Shown here piece after piece: positions 1-11,200 of a DNA stretch of 64,000 nt. The notes beneath the pieces are model-generated. The model had not been told where the DNA came from. It was given only the letters and a program-made list of their open reading frames with translations, and made no database searches. Positions within the stretch are counted from its first letter, which is position 1. Every line of letters starts with the position of its first letter. The position numbers were made by a program, and so were the translations under genes. The stretch is from Silurus meridionalis (taxonomy: Eukaryota > Chordata > Actinopteri > Siluriformes > Siluridae): contig NC_060899.1 in assembly GCF_014805685.1 (NCBI RefSeq), positions 14,040,954 through 14,104,953 of the forward strand. Direction: 5' to 3'.

Positions 1-186
1 TGGTTCCTGCAAATCCTCAGGCTTTGAGGAAAGAAAAAGAACTTGTCCTAAATGGGTGAGGTTATAAAGTGTAGGCTTGATTATGTCCCAGAAAGCTGAT
101 TATATAAAAGAGGCTGCTTTATTGCATTGAAATTCCACTTTTGCCAGATTGCATGTTCTTAGTTTCAACTTGTGTTCTCTTTGTAG

Positions 187-1593
187 CCATTTTGGGGAAG
201 CACCCAAAAGAGTGACTGCCCACCCCAACATAATCCAAGTGTACCGAGCCTTCACGGCTGAGGTCCCGCTCCTTCCTGGCGCTTTGAATGAGTACCCTGC
301 TGCTCTGCCTGCCAGACTCAACCCTGCTGGCCTGGGCAACAACCACACACTCTTTCTAGTCATGAAGAAGTAAGGAATTTTTTCTCCTGTTCCACACAGA
401 TATGAAAATATGTTCAGACAGATTCTAATATATTTACGGTCTATAGACATGTATAGGTTTGGGGGAAAGAGTGTGTAAAACAGCAACAATACAATGCAAC
501 AGTTTTATGCTTAATATTATGACATGATATATTTTCCCTTTCAGTTACCCGTGTACCCTGCAGCAGTACCTGCAGGTTTGTGTACCAGGCTCCAGACATG
601 GCTCTATGATGCTTCTGCAGTTGCTAGAGGGTGTGGATCACCTGTGCAGGCAGGACATCGCTCACAGAGACCTTAAATCTGATAACATCCTGCTGGAGTT
701 TGACTCCGGTTAGTGCTCCATACATTTAAATCACAAATCGATCGATAATTTTTTTTAATGCTTTATTCTAACTGTAATTTTTTTTGTCCTGAAGCGGACT
801 GCCCCAGGCTGGTCATCACCGACTTTGGCTGCTGCCTGGCAGAGGAGCGTTTAGGACTGAAACTACCCTTTACCAGCCGTTATGTGTACCGAGGAGGGAA
901 TTCCTGCCTCATGGCACCTGAGGTATTGTCCAGGCCTATTGTCCATTCCATTCATTTCACCATAATCATCATAGTGGGTCGGTTTTCATCTGCAAAAAAA
1001 AAACGTCTGTGCAGGTGGCCACAGCCGAATCCGGGCCTGGTGTGGAGATCAATTACAGTAAGGCAGACGCCTGGGCGGTCGGAGCCATCGGCTATGAGAT
1101 CTTCGGCCAGCCGAATCCGTTTTACAGCTCCTCAGGTTTAGAAAGCCGCAGCTATCAGGAGAAACAGCTGCCCCCTCTGGGTGCCAGCGTACCCTCGGAT
1201 GTGCAGCTGGTGGTGAGACTGCTTCTACGCAGAAACCCTAAGAAGGTAAACGTTCCTCATGTCTGGGGTTAGACCTCACACGATTAGTGTTGAGATGTTG
1301 TACTCACTTTACACTTTTACCTTTAGCGCCCAAGCGCACGTGTCGCCGCCAACATCCTGCACCTCAGCCTGTGGGGAAAACGTGCTCTTGTCAGCTTGAA
1401 ACCTGACAGCATGGGAAAGATGGCCGACTGGCTGCTGTGTCACTCCGCTGTGGTTCTCCTGAAAGGCAGCAGACGCAACGCCTTAGTCGAGGCCGAGCTC
1501 CAGAGAGGATTTCTCGCCAACCTGGATCTGGAGGAGCTCCGCATGGCTGCAGGATACCTCATGTATGGACGTCAGCTGAGCTTCAGCATCTGA
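187..1593 (+). CDS. pink1: PTEN-induced kinase 1, 3' part (last 5 coding exons)
   Basis: Exons 187-369, 545-708, 795-922, 1015-1245 and 1327-1593 join in phase and end at TGA 1591-1593; the 5' exons lie left of the window. The product is a serine/threonine kinase that accumulates on damaged mitochondria and phosphorylates ubiquitin and Parkin to start mitophagy (family knowledge). Visible kinase features: the hinge segment [16 protein letters not shown], the catalytic loop AHRDLKSDN, the DFG motif in [12 protein letters not shown], and an APE-like LMAPEV that closes the activation segment. After the kinase lobe comes the PINK1-specific C-terminal region ([16 protein letters not shown], then helices to the end in LSFSI). 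All introns are GT-AG and all exon phases agree, and no stop or frameshift interrupts the reading, so the gene looks functional. Identification is firm; the ortholog is single-copy in most fish. Confidence 0.96.
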
Positions 1594-1852
1594 ACTTGAA
1601 CGTCCTGAGTACAGACTGTAGCATTAACACTGTGGATGCAATGCAATCAGTTAGATTTGTTTTCCGATTGTATAGAAGGAATAGCACTTTATGTACATAC
1701 TTTTTCGCTTCTAATAGATTTGATGTAATCTCCAGATACAGCGTGTGGAAATACGTATGGGGCTTCGATAACTTGATTGCTACGTAATTGAAAGAGCGCA
1801 TACATATATGTTTCTGTTCAGTGCACAGCGTTGTGTTGATTACATCACGTTC

Positions 1853-1858
1853 AATAAA
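1853..1858 (+). terminator. pink1: pink1 polyadenylation signal
   Basis: AATAAA lies about 260 bases after the pink1 stop codon in an AT-rich stretch. It is the first canonical signal downstream and probably ends the 3' UTR near 1875. Confidence 0.6.
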
Positions 1859-1879
1859 TACACTATCCTATTAAAACAT

Positions 1880-2660
1880 TGTCGTCTCCTTGTTATGCTC
1901 ATTATTCATCTATTTTTTTATGAATAAATACACCATCCAGGTATAACATTATGATCGGTGAAGTAATTAACACTGATTATCTCTTCATCATTGCACCTGT
2001 TAGTGGGTGGGATATTATTAGGCTTTTTTTTTACATATTATCCACGACTGTACTACTGATTCAGAGTTGGTGTGTAGCGTCTGAGTGCTCACACTGGGTC
2101 CAAAAAATTGCTGATGCCCCAGGGTTGTCAATTCCTAGTTCCAGAATTCCCCGTTTCCTTGTGCCACCATGCACAATCAAGTTGATCTAATTTTTCTTTA
2201 ATACATCGTAGCATCACATATAGAAGTATCATTGATATAGTGGCATTTGTAAGGAGTTGTTTATGCAACATTGAATGAGTTTAAAAATTAAAAAAATATT
2301 GCTTTTTATTTATGTAAGAAGTTTAAGAAGAATAAAACACGTTGGGACGTGCTATTAAAGAAAAATAAATCGTGCATGGAACTAGGAAATTGGGCCACGT
2401 CGTTAATTATTTTCCTACAATTGCACTATGCACTGTTGTGATGCATAAATTAAAAATTTTAAAAAAAGTGAAAAGATTAAGATGAATGAAATGCATTTCC
2501 CATGAATTCCTGTAGGGGGCGCCTTGTAGCGGATCGCGTTACAGGGGTGCAAAAGTTCAGCTCAGGGTTTGGAGAGGGGGTTGTTATTTTCCACGAATGA
2601 AATAAGGGACAGGGCAGGAAAAGACAGGACAGGTCTCGTGCATGTGAAGATCGAGGTCTG
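1880..2660. other. pink1-agmat spacer
   Basis: About 0.8 kb of mostly AT-rich sequence between two genes on the same strand. I see no coding exon. The last 150 bases before agmat turn more GC-rich (GGGGGCGCC near 2515) and probably hold the agmat promoter; no TATA box is obvious. Confidence 0.5.
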
Positions 2661-2666
2661 ATTGCC

Positions 2667-5278
2667 ATGCTACATTTGATAAGGATGAAAGGAATCCGGT
2701 TGCCCACCGCGTGCGTGTCGTTAGCGCGCGCGGTTCGGGAAAGCGTGAACGTGAACGTAACGGCCAGCCCGACCAGGCTGATGTCCAGCAAGTCCTACAA
2801 TGTTCCTCCAAGCAGCGAGTTTGTCGCGCGCATCTCCGGGATCGCCACAATGGCCAAGTTACCGTATCAGGACACACCCGAGGGATTGGACGCAGCTTTC
2901 ATCGGAGTGCCCATCGACACCGGGACCTCCAACCGACCCGGAACCAGGTTTGCTCATGGATGTCCATCTCATCTCACATTTGCACACTTTTTTTTACCCA
3001 CTGTCAGGGCATTAAAGCTGCAAGGAACCGCCTTGAAAACCTGTTGCACGTCAACTTACAAATCCTCTGGGCTTATGCTCAGACTTGGTTCAGTAATTCA
3101 TGCAGGTTCACATGCCAACACAATTCAATAGTCATAATTTCCAGTAAACTTTAGTTTATGGTTGTTCTAATTCCAAAACGTAATTGTTATGTAACCAGGT
3201 AAAGTCTGGGGATGTCCAGGTGTCATCAGTGCATCTATCTAAAAGTGTAAATTATCCCCAGGACGACGAGACGCTCCTTATCGAGGGACATGGTATATTA
3301 TGATATTAGTCATTTTGAGGATGTCCTCGATCTAATGCACTGGGTTCCATTTCTGCTAGATGATCAGATTCCCAGAATAGACTGGCATGACCTATCAATC
3401 TGAACTTTCACATTCACGAGTCCAGATTCAAACATAACCCCGAAGTCACCAGAATGTGGAAGACGAACTAGTAATGTGTTTTGACACTAATTTCAGAGCC
3501 AGTACAGTATCTTGCATAGGGGCTCAAGAGAAGGGCTTTATAGGAACTTCAGCCCAAGGGGGATACCCCAGGCTTAAAGAGCTTCTGAGATGTACCTGTC
3601 ACCTACCACAAGGTTTTTAAATCGCCCAGAAGATATCTCTAGGCTTCTTGGTATGCTTGTGATAAGAAAGATGAGTTCACCATGAGCTGGTGTATGACAC
3701 CAGTTTTAAAATATGGATTACAGGTACTGTATTTATCATATTTCACTGTATGACTGCACAAGAATTCATTCTGATCTTACTAGTCAGATCTTCTCCACCA
3801 AGCAACACTGTAGCTGAAGGTTTCCATTCCAGCCATTCAGCTACAGCATCGCTTGATGTTCAGTAGAAGTGCATTCAGGTTTAACAGTAAATCTTCACAT
3901 TGGTTACGTTGGAATGCGGCACCGGATTACAATTATGAATTCAAATGTTCACTTGCACTCAAAAACATGAAGAATGCTCGGTTGCCAGGTTTGGGCCTCG
4001 GCAGATCAGAGCCGAATCGTTCATGCTGAGGAACTACAGTGGCACTGGAGCTGCACCTTGGGAGTCCATGATGGTCGCAGATATCGGTGATGTGAATGTG
4101 AATTTGTACAATCTGAAGGATGCCTGCAAACGGATTCGCGAGTTTTACCGCAACGTCATGGCTGCCGGATGCATACCGCTTACAATGGGTGAGTTTTACT
4201 TAAAAAAAACCTAACAAAAAAAAAGATCTGATGTAAAATAATTAATGATTTTATTCCATCTGTTGAACTTTCATCGTCTGGCACGTGAATGCTTCTATAA
4301 TGATTAACCTTGTTTATATAATATACCTGCAGGTACGTTGGGTTAATCAGTGATTTACTGTCATGTCAGTTGTGAAACTTTAGCCTTTAGACAGGATTAA
4401 AGCTCTGTTGCATTGGCAGGGGGTGATCACACGATTGCGTACCCGATTCTGCAGGCCGTGGCGGAAAAGTAAGCAGGAACAATGTCTATCCTTATGTATC
4501 TTCACTTATACGGAGTCTGTTAATGTGAATACATCTCTCCTTTTTTAATCCAACTGGTTTAATCCTGCATCAGACATGGGCCTGTGGGTCTGGTGCATGT
4601 GGATGCTCATGCTGATACAGGTGATATGTCCCTTGGGGAGAAGATCACTCATGGCACACCGTTCAGACGCTGTGTAGAAGAGGGACTGCTGGACTGTAAA
4701 CGCGTGGTTCAGATCGGCCTTCGAGGCACTGCCTATTCCCCTGACGCCTACGCGTGGAGCAGAGAACAGGTCTGACAACAGATATAAGCAAAGTCCTCCT
4801 AGCCACCAGGGGGCCCTGTAACGATTTGTAATATCTTATGGCGATTAACGTACAATGATCCAGTTGAGCAGCATGTGTTGTTTCACACAGTAAATGTTTT
4901 TCTTCAGGGGTTCCGTGTGGTCCAGGCGGACCAGTGTTGGCATAAATCTCTGGTTCCACTCATGACAGAGGTTCGAGCCCAAATGGGCAAAGGGCCTGTG
5001 TACCTCAGCTTCGATATTGATGCTTTGGATCCTGCATATGCCCCTGGCACTGGAACGCCTGAGATCGCAGGCCTCACACCTATCCAGGTATTTCTGTCAC
5101 TAATACACTGATCGCTGAATCAAATATTTTACTAGGTAAATATTTATACCTTTATGAGTCTCAAGGTCTCAGGTTCTTGCAGCTGTTGGAGATGAAGCTG
5201 CAACACATTTTGCTGATTTTCTGCCATGAGAAAGTCTTCAGGACAGAGAGTTTAGAGGCTTTTCTGTAATACAACAAG

Positions 5279-5334
<56 letters not shown>

Positions 5335-5602
5335 AGGGACTGGAGATAATTCGTGGATGCCGAGGTATAAATCTTGTTGGCTGTGACTTGGTGGAGGTTT
5401 CACCACCATACGACACTACAGGTAACACACGTCTCTACATACTTTTAACATGAAAGTCTAAATTATGTGACAACATTTTTCAGCCTGTGTTGCTTTTTTC
5501 TTTTCTTTTCTTTCTTCTCCGTATACAGGAAACACAGCTCTGACTGCAGCCAACCTGCTTTTTGAAATGCTTTGTGTCCTTCCAAAGACGAAACACTACT
5601 GA
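2667..5602 (+). CDS. agmat: agmatinase, mitochondrial (ureohydrolase family)
   Basis: Seven exons: 2667-2947, 3989-4188, 4420-4468, 4574-4769, 4908-5087, 5337-5421, 5529-5602; all GT-AG and in phase, giving about 354 residues, the family's usual length. Agmatinases hydrolyse agmatine to putrescine and urea; recent work on the vertebrate protein suggests other guanidino acids as substrates. The binuclear manganese ligands of the arginase/agmatinase fold are all present: GGDH (H164), DAHAD (D187, H189, D191) and SFDIDALD (D278, D280). The first ~55 residues are rich in Arg, Ser and Ala and poor in acid, as expected for a mitochondrial targeting peptide. I chose ATG 2667; an in-frame ATG at 2685 would shorten the protein by 6 residues. 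It is followed tail-to-tail by dnajc16, the same neighbour as in human 1p36. Confidence 0.95.
4803..4817 (+). promoter_or_regulatory. CTCF-like motif in agmat intron 4
   Basis: CCACCAGGGGGCCCT is a close match to the CTCF core (CCACCAGGGGGCGCT) and lies 34 bases after the exon 4 donor. Binding is inferred only from the motif. Confidence 0.4.
5281..5331. repeat. (GT)n microsatellite at an acceptor site
   Basis: An uninterrupted GT run ends 5 bases before the exon 6 acceptor of agmat (GTTTAG, exon from 5337), so it stands where the polypyrimidine tract should be. Confidence 0.95.
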
Positions 5603-5771
5603 TTATGAAATGCTCTAATTTTCGAAATAATCGAAAATATGTAAGAATCCTCTGACCTCTGTTTACGCTGTAGCACATAAACATGGTTACATATATGTAT
5701 AATGTATGTAAATGAGTGGAATTGTTTTGAATGAAATATAAAAGTTTTATCAATCTAAAAAATGGAAAGTA

Positions 5772-5777
5772 AATAAA
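5772..5777 (+). terminator. agmat: agmat polyadenylation signal
   Basis: AATAAA about 170 bases after the agmat stop codon; an ATATAAA variant lies slightly upstream. It probably ends the agmat mRNA. Confidence 0.5.
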
Positions 5778-6879
5778 CAGAAGGGAATTTCAAAGGAACT
5801 CCGTTAAGGTTGTGACACCCCTCTGGCTTTCAATATTTACTTTAGCACCTTATATATAGTTATTTTTAAGTTATAAAATATCTCACTGCTTTTTATATTC
5901 AGTGTTTAAGTTCTTAATATTAGATTTTTTAATATAATTAAATACATTTTTTTTTTACATTTACATTTTCCTTTTTTTTTTTTTTTTTAATATTGAAAAG
6001 AAAAAAAGAAAATACAATCCAGAACCGTAAATAATAAGAAAAACTTTCAGTAAAACTTTGACTTATTCAGTGTATGTCTTCTTAAAAAAAGAAACATTGG
6101 CACATATCAAAATTATGGAAATAAAATTAAATGATTCATTTTATTTGTTACAGCTCTACATTTTTTGCAATAAATGAGACCACATCATTGTCTTGATCTA
6201 TTCTATAACACTATCAAGCAGATATACACATGGACTGTACAGAATTGATGAGGCAAACATGAAAAGACTAAAACACTTGAAATAAATGGGCTTATTTGTA
6301 ATTTATAAATAACAACAGGGTATGGATTTATAACTAAACAGCACACTGGTTTGATGCATCTTCTGGCAGAAATGTCATATCCTATAACCTGTACTGGGAT
6401 GGAAGACTGGATTTGGATTATCATGCTGCTTAAAATAAATAAATCATCCAAAAGCTCGTTCCACGAAAGAAAAGGCACAGAAGCAGCTACACATCTCTGT
6501 AACTAATAAATACAGGTTATGAATATAATAGGTGGAAGAAACAAGCTATTTAGCTTCTATTGTAGCTAGCACTCTCTTCTACTGTGCATGCTACGGCCTG
6601 AAAGGAAAATATATAATACTATTGTAAAATGTTGGCGTAATTTGCATACTGGAAGCTGATTGGCTATTTTACTGAATGATGCAATTAAGAAAGGGGAAAA
6701 AACCCAGAAAGAAATTCTCGTTTTTTTTAATAGAATCCTAGTTATTTTTAGAAAAATTTTCATTTCATTTTAAAAAAACAACTGGTCGCACAAAAAACAT
6801 CATATTCATATTACTGGGTGGTCTGATCACTGTGTAGCACATTATCATACAAATATTTAATTTGCTTATATCTATACAA

Positions 6880-7260
6880 TGTATGAACAAAAGTATTGGG
6901 ACACCTGACCTTTCCATCCATAGGTGTTTCTTCCCCAAACTGTTAAAAGTTGGAGACACACGGTTGTCTTTGGATGTGGTTGCATGACGTTTTCCCTTTA
7001 CACGAACTGGGAAAACCAAAAAACAAGCTCAATGAAAATATGCTTCTGATATGTTGGAGTGGAAGATCTTGATTGGCCTGCTATTGAGATCTGACCTCAA
7101 ACTTATCAAACACCTTTGGTTTGGGATGAATTGCAACACCTCACCTATATCAGACTTCGAATGAATGTCTGCAAGTACACTCCAAAATCTAGTGGAACAT
7201 CTTCCCAGAAGTTTAAATGGGGACCAGAGGTGGAATGGAATGTTCAGGTGTCCACCAAAA
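6880..7260 (-). mobile_element. MITE-like DNA-transposon relic (family A)
   Basis: It begins with ACAAAAGTATTGGGACACCTGA and contains the body phrases TTGGAGTGGAAGATCTTG, TTTGGGATGAATTG and AACATCTTCCCAGAAG. The same phrases recur, in either orientation, at 27501, 39188, 54038, 56545, 58925 and 60355, which defines a family repeated in this window. Relative to the 58925 copy this one is reversed. No intact reading frame remains. Confidence 0.75.
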
Positions 7261-7836
7261 AATTTTTGAAAAATGTATTTAAAGAACCAGGTTCAAGGCA
7301 AAGTAGTCTTATTGCACAGGAAAGACACGGTCCTCTATATTCTTCTGTTCAGGACAAAATCTAAATACGCACACGTATGCATAACACTAATAGGATTATT
7401 TAAAATCTGTACGATTATAATTACGATTATTAAATATTTTGCTGTCTAGATGATGCTTCCCACTGTTAGTTTACTTTTTTTTTAGTCCATGCTACATTTA
7501 CCATGTGAAGGTGACCGTGTGCATGGCAGGGGATCAGGTTAAGTTTTACACCGACTGAAATCCTCACATTTCAACCCATTTTGTATATCAAAAGAGACAT
7601 TTTACAATTACAGAAAGCTTTCAGGTCTTGTCTCCACCTCAATACATTTTAAAAATACATATTTCCAATGTGGTGCCATGCAGACATCACATGAGGACAC
7701 TGTTATTGCTAGCACAGTTACAATGCTGTTTACTAGGAGATGACAGATCTTAATGATAAAGGATAACTGTTGATGCTAGGTCCTAAAAAACATAAAAACA
7801 AGAACTTGTTTTCCAAATCAGCACTTTCCAGCGATG

Positions 7837-7842
7837 TTTATT
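7837..7842 (-). terminator. dnajc16: possible dnajc16 polyadenylation signal
   Basis: AATAAA on the minus strand about 450 bases after the stop codon. Another AATAAA overlaps the stop codon itself (AAT AAA TAG) and is too early to be the usual site. Confidence 0.4.
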
Positions 7843-8293
7843 GTTATATTCATTTAAGAGCAGTCGGATTGTGGAGTGAGACAGAGTTTAGATTAGTCAG
7901 ATTAGAGGAAAGTGAACGTGTTTGATCAGAAGATTTGACTAAAATGCCTGATAGGATGAAATCCACTCACTATTAACAAGTAGCTGAGAGACATTGTGGG
8001 TAATAATAATTAAAGACTGATATGCAGGTTGAATTTTGTCACTGGTATTATGTTTGGTTACGTATCAATGGATATCCCTATCTATTGTACCTTTAAAGTA
8101 ACAGCTGGAGCAGCATTCAGTAGTTATAGCGCAGCATGGAGCTACTATTAGACTCGGGTCATTTACAGCATCTGTGTAAAAAGTCAGAGTCTGAGCTCTG
8201 AGGTCACAAAGTCCGCCTACTGCTATAGGAATGACGAGAAACCGCTCCCAAAGAACCAGCACCGACTTTTGCAGCATGCTAGGTTTTCCAACT

Positions 8294-11200
8294 CTATTTA
8301 TTCACCGTGATCTTGTCCAGACCAGGCCAAGCCGGGATGTAGTATCGAGGTAGCGTGCCTTCCATCAGCCGCTCCATCCACAAACCCAGACGATCCAGTT
8401 TGTGGTGAATGTGAAGAGTGGTGGAGCGTGAGCGTGCCCCTCCTTTCCTATGCTGATGCTCATCTCTGGAGCTTGACCTGGATCTGGAGCTCCCTGCCTC
8501 GTCCTCTGCTCTGCTGTTAGCGTCCTCCCCAGTGTACACAGGCTTGAACAGGCACAGGTATTTCTTATGACCGTTGAGCGCCAGCACGTAGCCTGTGTAA
8601 TCTGTCTTGCGGTTGCTGGCCTCCTCCTCCTCGTCCGCTTCCAGCTGCATGGCGTCCTGGGCGAATTCCAGCAGGGTGGACATCCATTCGTTGTGCTTGT
8701 CCACATTCAGGAAGGAGAAGTGCAATGTCTGGCTCCTGGAGATTTTAAGAATTGTTAACTTTTTCCTGTCACAATGACGAACTGCTTCACTGTTTTAATA
8801 TACAATCTTACTCATAAAAACATACACTTAAATAGTATACTACTAAAAATAGTGTATATTCTCAAACAGAGTTATATTTCTTTAATTTCTTCGGGTCAGA
8901 CTGGAAGCAAATCATAAATTTAGCTAAGCGACTTTTGACTTCTAACCCATGTCCCTTTCACAAACCGCCCTTTGTAGTGGCAAACAAAAAGAACAAAAGA
9001 TGAAATAAAACCAGACGTTCTTTTTCTTTTCTGTCTCCGGGAGGGTACAGCTCTACCTCTGCCATGTTAATCCATTTTCTATGTGACTCAGGTCTCTGTT
9101 GTGTTGTGATGCGTCATATTCACCTAGCAGCAGTGATGCTGTGAGAATGTGCTTGAGAAACAGTTTAGCAAGAAGAAATCAATCTGAAATATCAAATATT
9201 GGCCAAACAATATTGGTTACTTTTTAGATAATAAAAGTATAGCGTATCTACTCATAATTATATATAATTCAATTGTTTTTTTAAAGTTCTAACTTGTATC
9301 CGATGCACACTTTTTAAAATCAATGCAACACATCGTTAACTTTTATAAGGATGCACTAGTGCAAACCATCTCAAACACTCTCCTACCCAGTATGCATTCT
9401 CATAATATATATTCTAAATAGAGCTGGAAATAAAAAAAAAAAAAAACTTATGTTTCTCGGAATAAAATTCATAATCTTATATTGGTTTATTGTACTCTAT
9501 TATAGCAAATAGTAGAACAATCTGACTATGGTATATTCAAGATATTTTCCTTGATGTCATGCGTATGTGATAATTGTATAAAAAAAAGACTGACCCAGTG
9601 AAGGAGTAAACCTCTTTAGCAAACTTGCTGAGCAGTATGTTTTTGGTTGCGTCCGTGAGAACCAGCACCACGTTGATATGGCCTGGTCGCAGCTTCACCA
9701 AATTACTGGTATAAGTGATGTCTGTTAACTCCGTCACCTCCACAAAGTTTTTCTTTGGTGGGCGGCTGCGCCAAAACAAACATTGAGGGGGGGCGTTAAG
9801 CAAATTAGTTAGCAAATTAGTCATAAATATTTGTGAATATTCATTCACAAATGTACATATGGGGCACCTGGACATGTTGGTAGTGCTTGGTGATCCATTC
9901 TGGGTCTTTGCTGCTTCTTTGGCCTTTGGTTTCATCGGTTTCTCCTCACCAGAATCACTGAAAACCATATTTATAAATCTGTGTGCGAAGTTCAAAATGA
10001 GGATATAAGTGTAAACTGAAACGTACCTGAAAGCCTGAATAATCACCGTGCCAAACAGGATAAACAGGGCAGAGGATATCAGAGACAGCAGAGGCATCAT
10101 TTCACGCCTGAAGTGTTGAGAGCAATAATAACAACCTCCTCATAAACAACGTTTTTTTTTTAATCCCCAAGAATACAGTATACTGTAATGGATATTTGTT
10201 ACTTACCAATTATTGTGGAGAACATCATCAATAATTTCCGACAAGTAATCATACGCAGCATAAATCCACCTGATTAAAAACATCTGCAATCGGAAAGATA
10301 CAGTATACAGTTTGGGTTGAAATTCGCTTTACAACATTGTTAGTAAAATACGACTTTTCATGGTAATGTCACGCTAATCACTCTATTGTTCATATAATTC
10401 CTTATAGAATGGATTTATTGGTGGGAATAGTTTCCCATTTAAGAATAAATGCTCAGAAAGACTGACTGAAGCAAAGTCGTTGTTGAGCTCAGGCAGCGTG
10501 GCATCATGGGTAAGGATGGAGGGGTCTTTCCGCAGCCGCTCCAGCTCCTCCATCAGCTTGTGTTTGTCTTCTTCGCTACCATTCCAGCCGCCCTGGATGG
10601 GCTTGTAGAGCACTTTACCGGCCCCGTTACGCCGCTCCAGGATCACCACCTACATACATGTACTTTGTTATTGTAATAAAGTCTGACTTTTGGGGCTGAG
10701 CATCATGGTGCTGTAAGAATGTACCTGTGGAGGAGTGTCTCTGTTCTTCAGTAGCACAGCACACAGAGGCTGCTGCTGACGTTGGTATACATATGCAAAA
10801 CGGAGAACCTCCTCTGTGTTCACAGAAGCCAGAGACAAGAAAGCTTTGTTTCCTGGGACAAAGACTTCTTCCTCGCCGGTGATAAGCAGAACACAGTATC
10901 TGAAGAGAGAACAGCAAAATAAACAAAAACTTTAAATCACAACCATCTTCATGTAAATAATTACAGATGTGCCTCTAAAAAAAACACTGAAGCTCTCAAA
11001 GGTATTTTTTCCTTTTACAGATACTCGTATATCAATGATCTAGTGTTCCAACCAGTATGAACAGAAAAATGGAGACACCTAAAAAACCTGGAGGTGGAGC
11101 TTCATAAACATGGGCACGAATGTGGGATGGGCAAGAAAGTACCTTAATTAATGTCTACACACTATCACCTTCAAAATAGTCCACTTGCACTTCAATACAG

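Larger units (their letters stand above)
5800..8290. other. agmat-dnajc16 convergent spacer
   Basis: About 2.5 kb between two converging genes. It is AT-rich, with homopolymer A/T runs near 5950-6010, one short DNA-transposon relic (6880-7260), and the presumed dnajc16 3' UTR (about 7830-8293). I see no conserved coding exon. Confidence 0.5.

Noticed and set aside
2477..2877. Minus-strand frames over agmat exon 1
   Set aside because: Shadows of a real plus-strand exon with family similarity and correct splicing.
10383..10466. dnajc16 ending at the TAG near 10383 after exon 9
   Set aside because: An in-phase GTCAGT donor at 10466 leads to five further exons, including the membrane helix and a C-terminal domain typical of DNAJC16.
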